A stretch of 41,347 bases of DNA from Betaproteobacteria bacterium (lineage in GTDB: Bacteria > Pseudomonadota > Gammaproteobacteria > Burkholderiales > Burkholderiaceae_D): assembly GCA_013287275.1 (NCBI GenBank), contig JABDED010000021.1, forward strand, positions 1 through 41,347, written 5' to 3'. Shown piece after piece: positions 27,997-36,397 of this stretch (the first letter of the stretch is position 1; the number at the start of each line of letters is the position of its first letter). The position numbers and the translations under genes were made by a program. Below the pieces are notes generated by a model, which had not been told where the DNA came from, did no database searches, and worked only from the letters and a program-made list of their open reading frames with translations.

Positions 27997-28428
27997 GGCG
28001 GTCCGTAACAATCGGGAGGCGTGATAATTCCTTCATGGTACTACTTTTCTCCGGCGCGATGCCTGCGGCGCGTATCCGGCGGCCGCAGGGGTCGGCAAGA
28101 CGGTAAAAAATCATGCTGAAAAAGCCACAAATCACGCACATATACAAAACGCTGCACGCTCCAGATCCACCCTCCAGCCCGTACAGCCGGGAATTATCAT
28201 GAAAATCAAATAATCAACATGCGCAGTTCCGGCATCCGCGCCCCTATTTTATGAACGACATTACATCACCCGAATTGCGAATATCAATAGCTGAAATAGT
28301 AGGAAGCATCCATACAAACAGTTAAGATGCGGCCTGCCTTAAATAGGGAACGCAACAGATTTTATACAGGTATACAGGGTTGGAATTTCAACAATTCCAT
28401 AATAAATAAGCGAGGAGAGAGGAACAAA
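27997..28428. other. Regulatory gap between the amidotransferase and the purine permease
   Basis: No gene is recognised in this AT-leaning divergent gap. Upstream of the permease there are two tandem copies of TATACAGG (28363-28378) followed closely by a perfect palindrome TGGAATT-TCAAC-AATTCCA (28381-28399), just 30 bp before the permease start, overlapping where a repressor would block transcription or translation. No known riboswitch fold was recognised. Confidence 0.45.
28381..28399 (+). promoter_or_regulatory. Candidate operator upstream of the purine permease
   Basis: TGGAATT-TCAAC-AATTCCA is a perfect 7-bp inverted repeat with a 5-bp spacer, 30 bp before the permease ATG and next to the TATACAGG tandem pair at 28363-28378. 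A dimeric repressor site is the simplest reading, and an mRNA hairpin is the alternative. The binding protein is unknown. Confidence 0.4.
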
Positions 28429-29730
28429 ATGTTATTTCTGGAGAAGTTTTTTAAACTTAAGGATCATGGGACCGACGTACGCACCGAGCTGCTCGCCGGT
28501 CTCACCACCTTTTTGACGATGGCTTACATCATCTTCGTTAACCCGTCCATCCTCGGCGATGCGGGCATGCCCAAGGATTCGGTGTTCGTCGCCACCTGTG
28601 TCGCCGCAGCGCTGGGCACACTGATCATGGGCTTGTATGCCAACTATCCTATCGCGCTGGCGCCAGGCATGGGCCTGAATGCCTATTTCGCCTATGTAGT
28701 CGTCAAAGGCATGGGGTTTCCGTGGCAAGTGGCGCTGGGCTCGGTCTTCATTTCCGGCTGCCTGTTCCTGTTCGTCAGCATCTTCAAGATACGCGAACTG
28801 ATCATCAGCGGCATCCCGCACTCCATCCGCACCGCGATTACGGTGGGGATAGGCCTGTTCCTCGGCATCATTTCGCTGAAAAGCGCCGGCATCATCGCAC
28901 CGAATCCCGCCACCTATGTAACCCTGGGCAACCTGCATGAAGCCGGCCCCATCCTGGCCATCTGCGGCTTTTTCCTGATCGTCGCGCTGGACAGGCTGAA
29001 AGTGCGCGGCGCCATCCTGATCGGTATCCTGACCGTGACCGTCGCCAGCTTCATCGTCGGCGGCAATCATTTCGCCGGCATCGTCTCGGCCCCGCCTTCA
29101 CTGGAGCCTACGCTGTTCAAGCTGGACATCAAGGGCGCGCTATCCATCGGTATCGTGAATGTGGTGCTGGTGTTCTTCCTGGTGGAGCTGTTTGACGCCA
29201 CCGGTACGCTGATGGGCGTGGCCAACCGCGCCGGCCTGCTGAAAGAAGGCAAACTGGACCGCATGAACAAGGCCTTGCTGGCGGACAGTACTGCGATCGC
29301 CGCCGGCGCCTTCCTCGGCACTTCCAGCACGACCGCCTATATAGAGAGCGCCGCGGGCGTACAGGCCGGCGGCCGCACCGGCCTGACCGCAGTGACGGTC
29401 GCCGTGCTGTTCCTGGCCAGCCTGTTCTTCGCACCGCTGGCCGGCACCGTGCCGATGTATGCAACCGCACCCGCTTTGTTCTATGTCGCCTGCCTGATGC
29501 TGCGCGAACTGACAGAAATCGACTGGGAAGACACCACAGAGAGCGTACCGGCCGCCGTCACCGCGCTGCTGATGCCTTTCACCTATTCGATCGCCAATGG
29601 CGTGGCGTTCGGCTTTATCACCTATGTCGTGCTGAAATTGCTGACCGGCCGCGTCAGGCAAGTATCGGCGATCGCCGGCGTCATCTCCAGCGTGTTCCTG
29701 TTCAAGTTCATCTATTTGGGCGCTGGCTGA
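28429..29730 (+). CDS. AzgA-type guanine/hypoxanthine (purine) permease
   Basis: This 433-residue polytopic membrane protein belongs to the AzgA branch of the NCS2 nucleobase transporters and imports purine bases by proton symport. Typical segments are ELLAGLTTFLTMAYIIFVNP near residue 18, MGLNAYFAYVVVKGMGFPWQ near 82, VELFDATGTLMGVANRAGLL near 250, and LGTSSTTAYIESAAGVQAGG near 290. The strong AGAGAGGA ribosome site fixes the start at 29429 minus 1000, that is 28429. It likely supplies substrate for GuaD and XdhAB downstream. Its 3' end has a decayed second copy at 31848-31960. Confidence 0.93.
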   Translation: MLFLEKFFKLKDHGTDVRTELLAGLTTFLTMAYIIFVNPSILGDAGMPKDSVFVATCVAAALGTLIMGLYANYPIALAPGMGLNAYFAYVVVKGMGFPWQVALGSVFISGCLFLFVSIFKIRELIISGIPHSIRTAITVGIGLFLGIISLKSAGIIAPNPATYVTLGNLHEAGPILAICGFFLIVALDRLKVRGAILIGILTVTVASFIVGGNHFAGIVSAPPSLEPTLFKLDIKGALSIGIVNVVLVFFLVELFDATGTLMGVANRAGLLKEGKLDRMNKALLADSTAIAAGAFLGTSSTTAYIESAAGVQAGGRTGLTAVTVAVLFLASLFFAPLAGTVPMYATAPALFYVACLMLRELTEIDWEDTTESVPAAVTALLMPFTYSIANGVAFGFITYVVLKLLTGRVRQVSAIAGVISSVFLFKFIYLGAG

Positions 29731-29770
29731 TACCAGTATTGCGCCAATAGAAAAGGGAGCCTCAGCGCTA

Positions 29771-29803
29771 ATGCCGTTCAGTGAAGACTGAACGGCATTT
29801 TCG
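29771..29803 (+). terminator. Terminator downstream of the purine permease
   Basis: ATGCCGTTCAGT (29771-29782) and ACTGAACGGCAT (29787-29798) form a perfect 12-bp stem with a GAAG loop, followed by TTTTCGTTT. It ends the permease transcript 40 bp after the stop codon. Confidence 0.85.
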
Positions 29804-29964
29804 TTTGAGGGAGACGGTCCCTGAAATGCGGGGCGATGGGCTTGTGCGAAATGGCCGACTAGGCAATACTTCAGCCACTGCCTGTTTCACCGCCCCCGCC
29901 CGGCGGCGAAACAGCGGGCGACGGCCATCACGCCAGCCTATTGATAACCACCAAGCGCACAATA

Positions 29965-30408
29965 ATGAAATCCACTCTATCCGCCCTCGTTCTCGGTCTT
30001 GCGTCCAGCCTTGCCATCGCTCCGGCATTCGGGCAGGCCGCGAGCGCCCCTGATGCCACCCAAGCCGCCGCCGGTGTAAAGAAGATCGACACCGTTGCCG
30101 GTAAAGGCAAGCCGGCCAAACCGGGCAGCACGGTCACCCTGCACTATAGTGGCTGGCTCTACTCGCCGAAAGCCGACAAGCAGCATGGCCAGGCGTTCGA
30201 CAGCTCCGTCGGCGGAAAGCCATTCACCTTTCAACTCGGCGCAGGCAAGGTCATCAAGGGCTTGGACGAAGGGGTGGCAGGGATGAAGGCGGGCGGCAAG
30301 CGCAGCCTGATCATCCCGGCCGCCCTGGGCTATGGAGCGCAAGGCGCCGGCCCTATTCCTCCGAATGCGAACCTGGTCTTCGACGTGGAACTGCTCGACG
30401 TCAAATAG
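29965..30408 (+). CDS. Exported FKBP-type peptidyl-prolyl cis-trans isomerase
   Basis: This 147-residue protein has a signal peptide (about 1-24, MKSTLSALVLGLASSLAIAP) and one FKBP domain (about 38-147). Domain residues include VTLHYSGWLY, AFDSS, FQLGAGKVIKGLDEGVAGMK, SLIIPAALGYG and PPNANLVFDVELLDV, all standard for active FKBPs that catalyse proline isomerisation during folding. It should act in the periplasm. It lies upstream of an exported protease gene on the same strand, and both sit between the permease terminator and a decayed permease 3' end, so they may have arrived together. There is no obvious ribosome site. Confidence 0.92.
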   Translation: MKSTLSALVLGLASSLAIAPAFGQAASAPDATQAAAGVKKIDTVAGKGKPAKPGSTVTLHYSGWLYSPKADKQHGQAFDSSVGGKPFTFQLGAGKVIKGLDEGVAGMKAGGKRSLIIPAALGYGAQGAGPIPPNANLVFDVELLDVK

Positions 30409-30600
30409 CCGCGCACCCGGAGACAGCGGCTTCCTGGGTGTCGGAAAACCTTACATTTTCGCCCCCGCAACATTTCCAAAACTCCATAAGCTATTGAAAA
30501 TAAGCATTATTTTCCATCAGGCATATTTTCTGCTTGTTACGCCCGCTGTGTAAAACACACATGATGTCCACGCAGAGCGATCAAATACTTACAAGGAAAA
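30409..30600. other. AT-rich leader of the PEP-CTERM protease gene
   Basis: This gap of about 190 bp between the FKBP gene and the protease gene is AT-rich, unlike its flanks, and holds no gene. An AAGGA ribosome site lies at its end. No palindrome or canonical promoter could be fixed with confidence. Confidence 0.35.
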
Positions 30601-31671
30601 ATGATGCTTACGAAATCGGTGAATAAATTGGTGGGTCTCACCTTGGCTGGCGTGCTGGTTGTCGGCACAACGGCTGCCCAGGCCTCCGTCATCCAGGGCG
30701 GCTCGGTCACCCCGCTCATCACGTCGGGCGCCCTGCCGGACTCGCCCGCGGCACACGTGGACCCCAATACCGCGGCCTCGCCGTTTTCTGGCGTCGTCAG
30801 TATCAATATCCGCTATGACGGCCAATCGTTCATCTGCTCCGGCGCGCTGGTAGGCAAGCGCCAGGTCGTCTCGGCAGGCCACTGCGTCGACACGAACGGT
30901 AACGGCACCGTGGTCGACCTGCACAAACCGGGCAGTGACGTGCGCGTCGTTTTCAACAGCAACGGCACCTTCAATGCACTGATCGCTGCGACGTCGGTCT
31001 CGATGAACCCGGACTATCAAGGCTTCGGCCACTGCCCGGCGGGTGTCAGTGGCTTCTGCGTCAATGACGACATTTCCGTGATCACCCTGAGCAAGGACGC
31101 ACCGGCCAGCGCCAAGATCTACAAGGTCGCGGTTAACCCGGTCACCTCGGGTACGCACATCATCATGGCCGGCTATGGCACTTCGGGCAACGGCATCGAC
31201 GGCTATAACGTGGACCCAGACTTCTTTGTCAAGCGCACCGGCGAGAACTACATGGACCTGTTCGACGGCAACGACGAACAAAACTTTAGTGGCGCGAACG
31301 AAGTCTGGTACGCCGACTTCGATGGCAACGGCCAGGACACCTTTTGCACCGACTATGGTGTCTGCACCCCGGTCCTGCCGAACAACCGCGAATCGGGAAT
31401 CGGCCCTGGTGACTCCGGCGGCCCATCATTCGTGATGCAGTACGGCGAACTGATGCTGGTCGCGAACAATACCTTCAGCGGCACGTTCAATGGCCAAGTC
31501 CCGGGCACCTTCGGTACCTATTTCGGCGGCATCGTGCTAGGTAGCTATACAGACTATCTTGAAAGGGCTACCGGCGGCAACATCACCCTGGTTCCCGAAC
31601 CAGGCAGCATGGCGCTGCTGGGCATGGGCGCGCTGATGCTATTGGGCGCCCGCCGCCGCGCTAAACGGTAA
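30601..31671 (+). CDS. PEP-CTERM-anchored trypsin-like serine protease
   Basis: This 356-residue exported protease has a signal peptide (about 1-29, ends AAQAS), a trypsin-fold domain with catalytic His94 in SAGHC, Asp157 in NDDISVITL and Ser272 in GPGDSGGP, and a C-terminal sorting tail with VPEPGS at 331-336, a hydrophobic helix and the basic end GARRRAKR. The PEP-CTERM tail is the substrate of exosortase, which processes proteins during export, commonly in biofilm- and exopolysaccharide-forming Gram-negative bacteria. Paired Cys (for example C79/C95) could form the usual disulfide. An alternative start at 30604 is possible. No exosortase gene lies in the window. The target protein is unknown. 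Confidence 0.92.
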   Translation: MMLTKSVNKLVGLTLAGVLVVGTTAAQASVIQGGSVTPLITSGALPDSPAAHVDPNTAASPFSGVVSINIRYDGQSFICSGALVGKRQVVSAGHCVDTNGNGTVVDLHKPGSDVRVVFNSNGTFNALIAATSVSMNPDYQGFGHCPAGVSGFCVNDDISVITLSKDAPASAKIYKVAVNPVTSGTHIIMAGYGTSGNGIDGYNVDPDFFVKRTGENYMDLFDGNDEQNFSGANEVWYADFDGNGQDTFCTDYGVCTPVLPNNRESGIGPGDSGGPSFVMQYGELMLVANNTFSGTFNGQVPGTFGTYFGGIVLGSYTDYLERATGGNITLVPEPGSMALLGMGALMLLGARRRAKR

Positions 31672-31774
31672 ACGTTAAATTTCCGTCTTCGCAAAAACGA
31701 GCCGCGGTCGTAATACCGTCCAGTTAAGGTCCTTTTTCAGGATGCGAACGGTGTGGCGTTGAGGTAAGGCCTAC

Positions 31775-31814
31775 ACGGCCCGGTCGACATGTCGGCCGGG
31801 CCGTTCTTCTTTTA
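31775..31814 (+). terminator. Strong terminator after the protease gene
   Basis: ACGGCCCGG (31775-31783) and CCGGGCCGT (31796-31804) form a 9-bp GC-rich stem, extended inward by the self-complementary CGACATGTCG, and a TTCTTCTTTT tract follows. Confidence 0.8.
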
Positions 31815-31847
31815 GGAATGCGACTAGTGAACTGCAGCAGCGGCCGG

Positions 31848-31960
31848 CAATTGTCACCGTGCTCAAGTGGCCGCTGATCGGCCGTAAGCAGGTGTCGGCA
31901 ATTGCCGGCGTCATCTCCAGTGTGTCCCTGTTCAAGTTCATCTACCTGGGCGCCGGCTGA
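31848..31960 (+). pseudogene. Decayed 3' end of a second AzgA-type purine permease
   Basis: The last codons read VLKWPLIGRKQVSAIAG then VISSVSLFKFIYLGAG and stop, matching the end of the intact permease (VLKLLTGRVRQVSAIAG, VISSVFLFKFIYLGAG, 29626-29730) with a few substitutions and one codon inserted and one lost. The likeness continues past the stop (TTGCGCCA, then GGAGCC). Nothing upstream of about 31848 resembles the rest of a permease, so only the 3' tail survives. It is either the remnant of an old tandem duplication or a scar of the event that brought in the FKBP/protease block. Confidence 0.82.
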
Positions 31961-31984
31961 TCGCTGATACGCAGCTTGCGCCAG

Positions 31985-32013
31985 AAAAAAGGAGCCACGC
32001 GGGCTCCTTTTTT
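31985..32013. terminator. Bidirectional terminator between the permease remnant and the TonB-domain gene
   Basis: AAAAAAGGAGCC (31985-31996) and GGCTCCTTTTTT (32002-32013) form a perfect 12-bp stem with an ACGCG loop. With an A run on one side and a T run on the other it can work for both strands, and it lies 28 bp beyond the stop of the minus-strand TonB-domain gene. Confidence 0.88.
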
Positions 32014-32041
32014 CATCTAGGGCTAATCTGCAGAAGACCGA

Positions 32042-32401
32042 CTATTCGAGTTTCCACACAAAATCGATCTTTGCCCATACCTGGTCAACCTTGCCGTCCT
32101 TGGTGCCCGGCTTGAATTTGCACTGGCTGAAGGCGCCCAACGCGGCCTTGTCCAGGCTCTTGGAGCCGCTGGATTTTTCTACTTTGGATTCCACCACCTT
32201 GCCGTCGGCGCCGACCAGGAAACCCATGGCGACAGTGCCGGTTTCTTCATTCATCAGCGCAGCTTTAGGATATTTAGGCTGGTCGCAGGACTTGCTGTCC
32301 AATACAGGAGCGGTTTCTGCAGCGAACGCAGAAGCGGCGGCTGTCAGCAATACGGTGGAAACCAGGATGGAAAGCGTGGGAAAGCGGGCATTCATAGTCA
32401 T
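32042..32401 (-). CDS. Small exported TonB C-terminal-domain protein
   Basis: This 119-residue protein (117 if it starts at the second Met, 32395, which is better spaced from the AAGAG ribosome site) has a signal peptide (about 1-27, ends ASAFA) and a single TonB C-terminal-like domain with YPKAALMNEETGTVAMGFLV and DGKVVESKVEKSSGSKSLDK. It lacks the Pro-rich spacer and membrane anchor of true TonB, so it is a free periplasmic domain of unknown role. Two Cys residues may pair. It lies directly downstream of the second chemoreceptor gene on the same strand. Confidence 0.88.
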   Translation of the reverse strand: MTMNARFPTLSILVSTVLLTAAASAFAAETAPVLDSKSCDQPKYPKAALMNEETGTVAMGFLVGADGKVVESKVEKSSGSKSLDKAALGAFSQCKFKPGTKDGKVDQVWAKIDFVWKLE

Positions 32402-32485
32402 ACTCTTTTCAAATTATTTATAAACTCAGCGGCCGGCCATGTATGCCGGCCGCATTCCTTCTTTGCGGCCAAACTTCTCTATTAC

Positions 32486-34276
32486 TTAAAACTCAACCCA
32501 TTCGTCGCTATTGCCGGCGCTTTTGCTGACGTTCTTGCCGGCGCTGTTGCTGGCAGCAGCAATCTTGCGGGCCGGCCTGGCAGTTGTCGCCGGCTTGGCG
32601 GCAATCGCCTTTACCCTGGACTTGATGGCGACCGGCCTGGCTTCAACGCGCTGCAGCACCGGCGTGGGGGCGGGGGCAGCAGCGGCGCTGATGCTGAACT
32701 GGTCATTGGCGCTCAGCTTGAAGATACTGACCACCTTGGCCAGTTCGGCAGCCTGGTCTTGCAGGCTCTGGGCAGCGGCGGCGGCTTCTTCCACCAGCGC
32801 GGCATTTTGCTGCGTTACGCCGTCCATCTCTATGATCGCGTGGTTGACCTCTTCAATGCCGACGCTCTGTTCCTGGCTGGCGGCGCTGATTTCAGCAATG
32901 ATGTCGGTTACGTGTTTTACACTGGTGACGACCTGGTCTATCGTGATGCCGGCCTGGGCGACCAGCTTGCTGCCGACTTCCACTTTTTCAGAAGAATCGC
33001 CGATCAGGGTCTTGATTTCCTTGGCGGCGGCGGCGCTGCGTTGTGCCAGGTTGCGCACCTCGGCGGCAACCACCGCAAAACCGCGGCCCTGCTCGCCGGC
33101 ACGGGCGGCTTCCACCGCCGCATTCAAGGCCAGGATATTGGTCTGGAAGGCTATGCCGTCGATCACGCTGATGATGTCGACAATTTTCTTTGCCGATTCA
33201 TTGATGGAGCCCATCGTATCGACGACTTGTGCAACTACCACGCCGCCCTGGCGCGCCACTTCCGATGCCGAAGCCGCCAGCTGGTTGGCTTCCCGCGCGT
33301 TGTCGGCGTTCTGTTTTACCGTGACCGTCAATTCCTTCATCGACGAGGTAGTTTTTTCCAGCGAGCCGGCTTGCTGCTCGGTGCGGGAAGACAGGTCCAG
33401 GTTGCCGGTAGCGATTTCGCTGGATGCCGTGGCGATGGTGTCGGTGCCGACGCGCACCTGGCCGACGATATTAACCAGGCTGTCGCGCATCGCCTTCATT
33501 TCCATCAGCAGGCTGGAATTGTCGCCCGGCTTGGTATCGATGGGGGCGGACAAATCGCCGGCAGCGATCTGGCTGGCGATCTTGGCCGCGTAATCGGGCT
33601 CGCCGCCGAGTTGTTTCAACAGGCTGCGGGTGATCACCCAGGCGGCGGCGATGCCGGCCAGCAAGGCCAGTGCGCCCAGGACCAGCATCATGCTACTGGC
33701 GGTGGCGAAAGAGGATTTTGCATCGGCGGCAATCTCCGCATTCAGCTTGTCTTCCAGCGTGACCATTTCATCCAGCGTATCCAGCCATTTCTTTTGTATA
33801 GGGCGGATTTTCTTGATCAGCGTGATGGTCGCGGCCTCAGGATCATTCTTCAAACCCAGTTCCTGCGCCTTGGCCGGCAAGGCCGCGGAAGCGTTTTCCT
33901 GCTCTTTCAGCTTGGCCAGCAAGGCCTTTTCCTCTGCCGAAGTACCGGATTCGGCGGCGAACATGTCGGCCAGCTTGGCTTCAGCCTCGGTATACTTCTT
34001 CGACTGCTCCTTGATCTTGGCCAGTTCCGGTTCCATATCGCCGGCATCGGTCAGCAAAGTCAGGTTGCGCAGGGAAACCATGCGGTCGTAAACGATTGCG
34101 CGCATATCGATGATCAGGCGGCTCTCCACATTGCTGACGCCGATGACTTTTTCCAGGCGGTTCTGGATTTGCGACATGCGGGCAATACCCAGTGCCGTGA
34201 CCGCGATCAACAGTACCAGCACCAGGGCGAAGCCGAGGCCCAGACGCTTGCCTACCTTCATTTTTGCTAAGTTCAT
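32486..34276 (-). CDS. Methyl-accepting chemotaxis protein 2
   Basis: This 596-residue chemoreceptor has TM1 at about 13-34, a helical periplasmic sensor (about 35-190), TM2 at about 193-214, HAMP (about 215-270) and the signalling hairpin with the same conserved tip as receptor 1. The C-terminus is Ala-rich and ends in DEWVEF, another xWxxF pentapeptide for CheR/CheB binding. The signalling halves of the two receptors are very similar, but the sensor halves are not, so they should answer different stimuli. A purine-related or other ligand cannot be inferred. Confidence 0.94.
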   Translation of the reverse strand: MNLAKMKVGKRLGLGFALVLVLLIAVTALGIARMSQIQNRLEKVIGVSNVESRLIIDMRAIVYDRMVSLRNLTLLTDAGDMEPELAKIKEQSKKYTEAEAKLADMFAAESGTSAEEKALLAKLKEQENASAALPAKAQELGLKNDPEAATITLIKKIRPIQKKWLDTLDEMVTLEDKLNAEIAADAKSSFATASSMMLVLGALALLAGIAAAWVITRSLLKQLGGEPDYAAKIASQIAAGDLSAPIDTKPGDNSSLLMEMKAMRDSLVNIVGQVRVGTDTIATASSEIATGNLDLSSRTEQQAGSLEKTTSSMKELTVTVKQNADNAREANQLAASASEVARQGGVVVAQVVDTMGSINESAKKIVDIISVIDGIAFQTNILALNAAVEAARAGEQGRGFAVVAAEVRNLAQRSAAAAKEIKTLIGDSSEKVEVGSKLVAQAGITIDQVVTSVKHVTDIIAEISAASQEQSVGIEEVNHAIIEMDGVTQQNAALVEEAAAAAQSLQDQAAELAKVVSIFKLSANDQFSISAAAAPAPTPVLQRVEARPVAIKSRVKAIAAKPATTARPARKIAAASNSAGKNVSKSAGNSDEWVEF

Positions 34277-34879
34277 TTAGTTTCTTTTTTTAAGTGATGT
34301 AAGAAATTGAAGCACATTGTCCCTATGCGGCTAACTATGGATCCCCAGGTAAAGGGTCATCGTTTTCCGCAACGCGCTCATTAAGGGGGTGAGGGCATAT
34401 TTACCAATAAAAGGGCTGATTCCCATTCTTCTCCCAATAATGAAGCGACGACAAAGATGTTAGGGATTACCTACATCCGACCAAGAATATACTCGATTTT
34501 TTCCGTATAGCAAGGATTTCCCCAGGAAAATTCAGAGCAAAATACCTAGTTTGAAGGCAAAATTTTGTAAAGCGTTTTCAATAGGTCAAGCTGCCAAATT
34601 TGCACAAAAATTGTGCAAACAAACTATTGCAGCAATTTAACAATTGAACAGAATTTTCTTCGCCGCAGCGCGTAAATGCCCGGACATTGATATTGCGCAT
34701 CATTATTCTCATATGGTCAATTTCTACACGGGTGGTAATCTCAAACTGTAGGAGGAGGCTGCCGCTGTTACGATGCTGTAACGCAACAATCGTGCCAATT
34801 AACAACATGGCGCCTGCCCTTCCATAGGGGATTTCAAGAATGACAAGGAATCCCGAAGAAAAATTGTGATGGAGAATTC
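34277..34879. other. AT-rich divergent control region of chemoreceptor 2 and xdhA
   Basis: This is a 600-bp gap without a credible gene; the one open frame of 76 codons (34578-34808, minus) has no ribosome site or family features. It holds the palindrome at 34599-34619 and several smaller AT-rich repeats. The xdhA end has a GGAG ribosome site 7 bases before the ATG. No sigma-70 or sigma-28 promoter could be placed with confidence. Confidence 0.5.
34599..34619. promoter_or_regulatory. Palindromic operator candidate upstream of xdhAB
   Basis: TTTGCACAA-AAA-TTGTGCAAA is a perfect 9-bp inverted repeat with a 3-bp spacer, about 260 bp upstream of xdhA and 320 bp upstream of the divergent chemoreceptor gene. 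Its symmetry and length fit a dimeric regulator such as a LacI-, GntR- or TetR-type repressor. The regulator is not in the window. Confidence 0.5.
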
Positions 34880-36379
<1,500 letters not shown>

Positions 36380-36397
36380 CCATCAACGGAGATTAAC

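Noticed and set aside
34578-34808. 76-codon minus-strand frame upstream of xdhA
   Set aside because: It has no ribosome site or family features, and it runs over the regulatory palindrome at 34599-34619.
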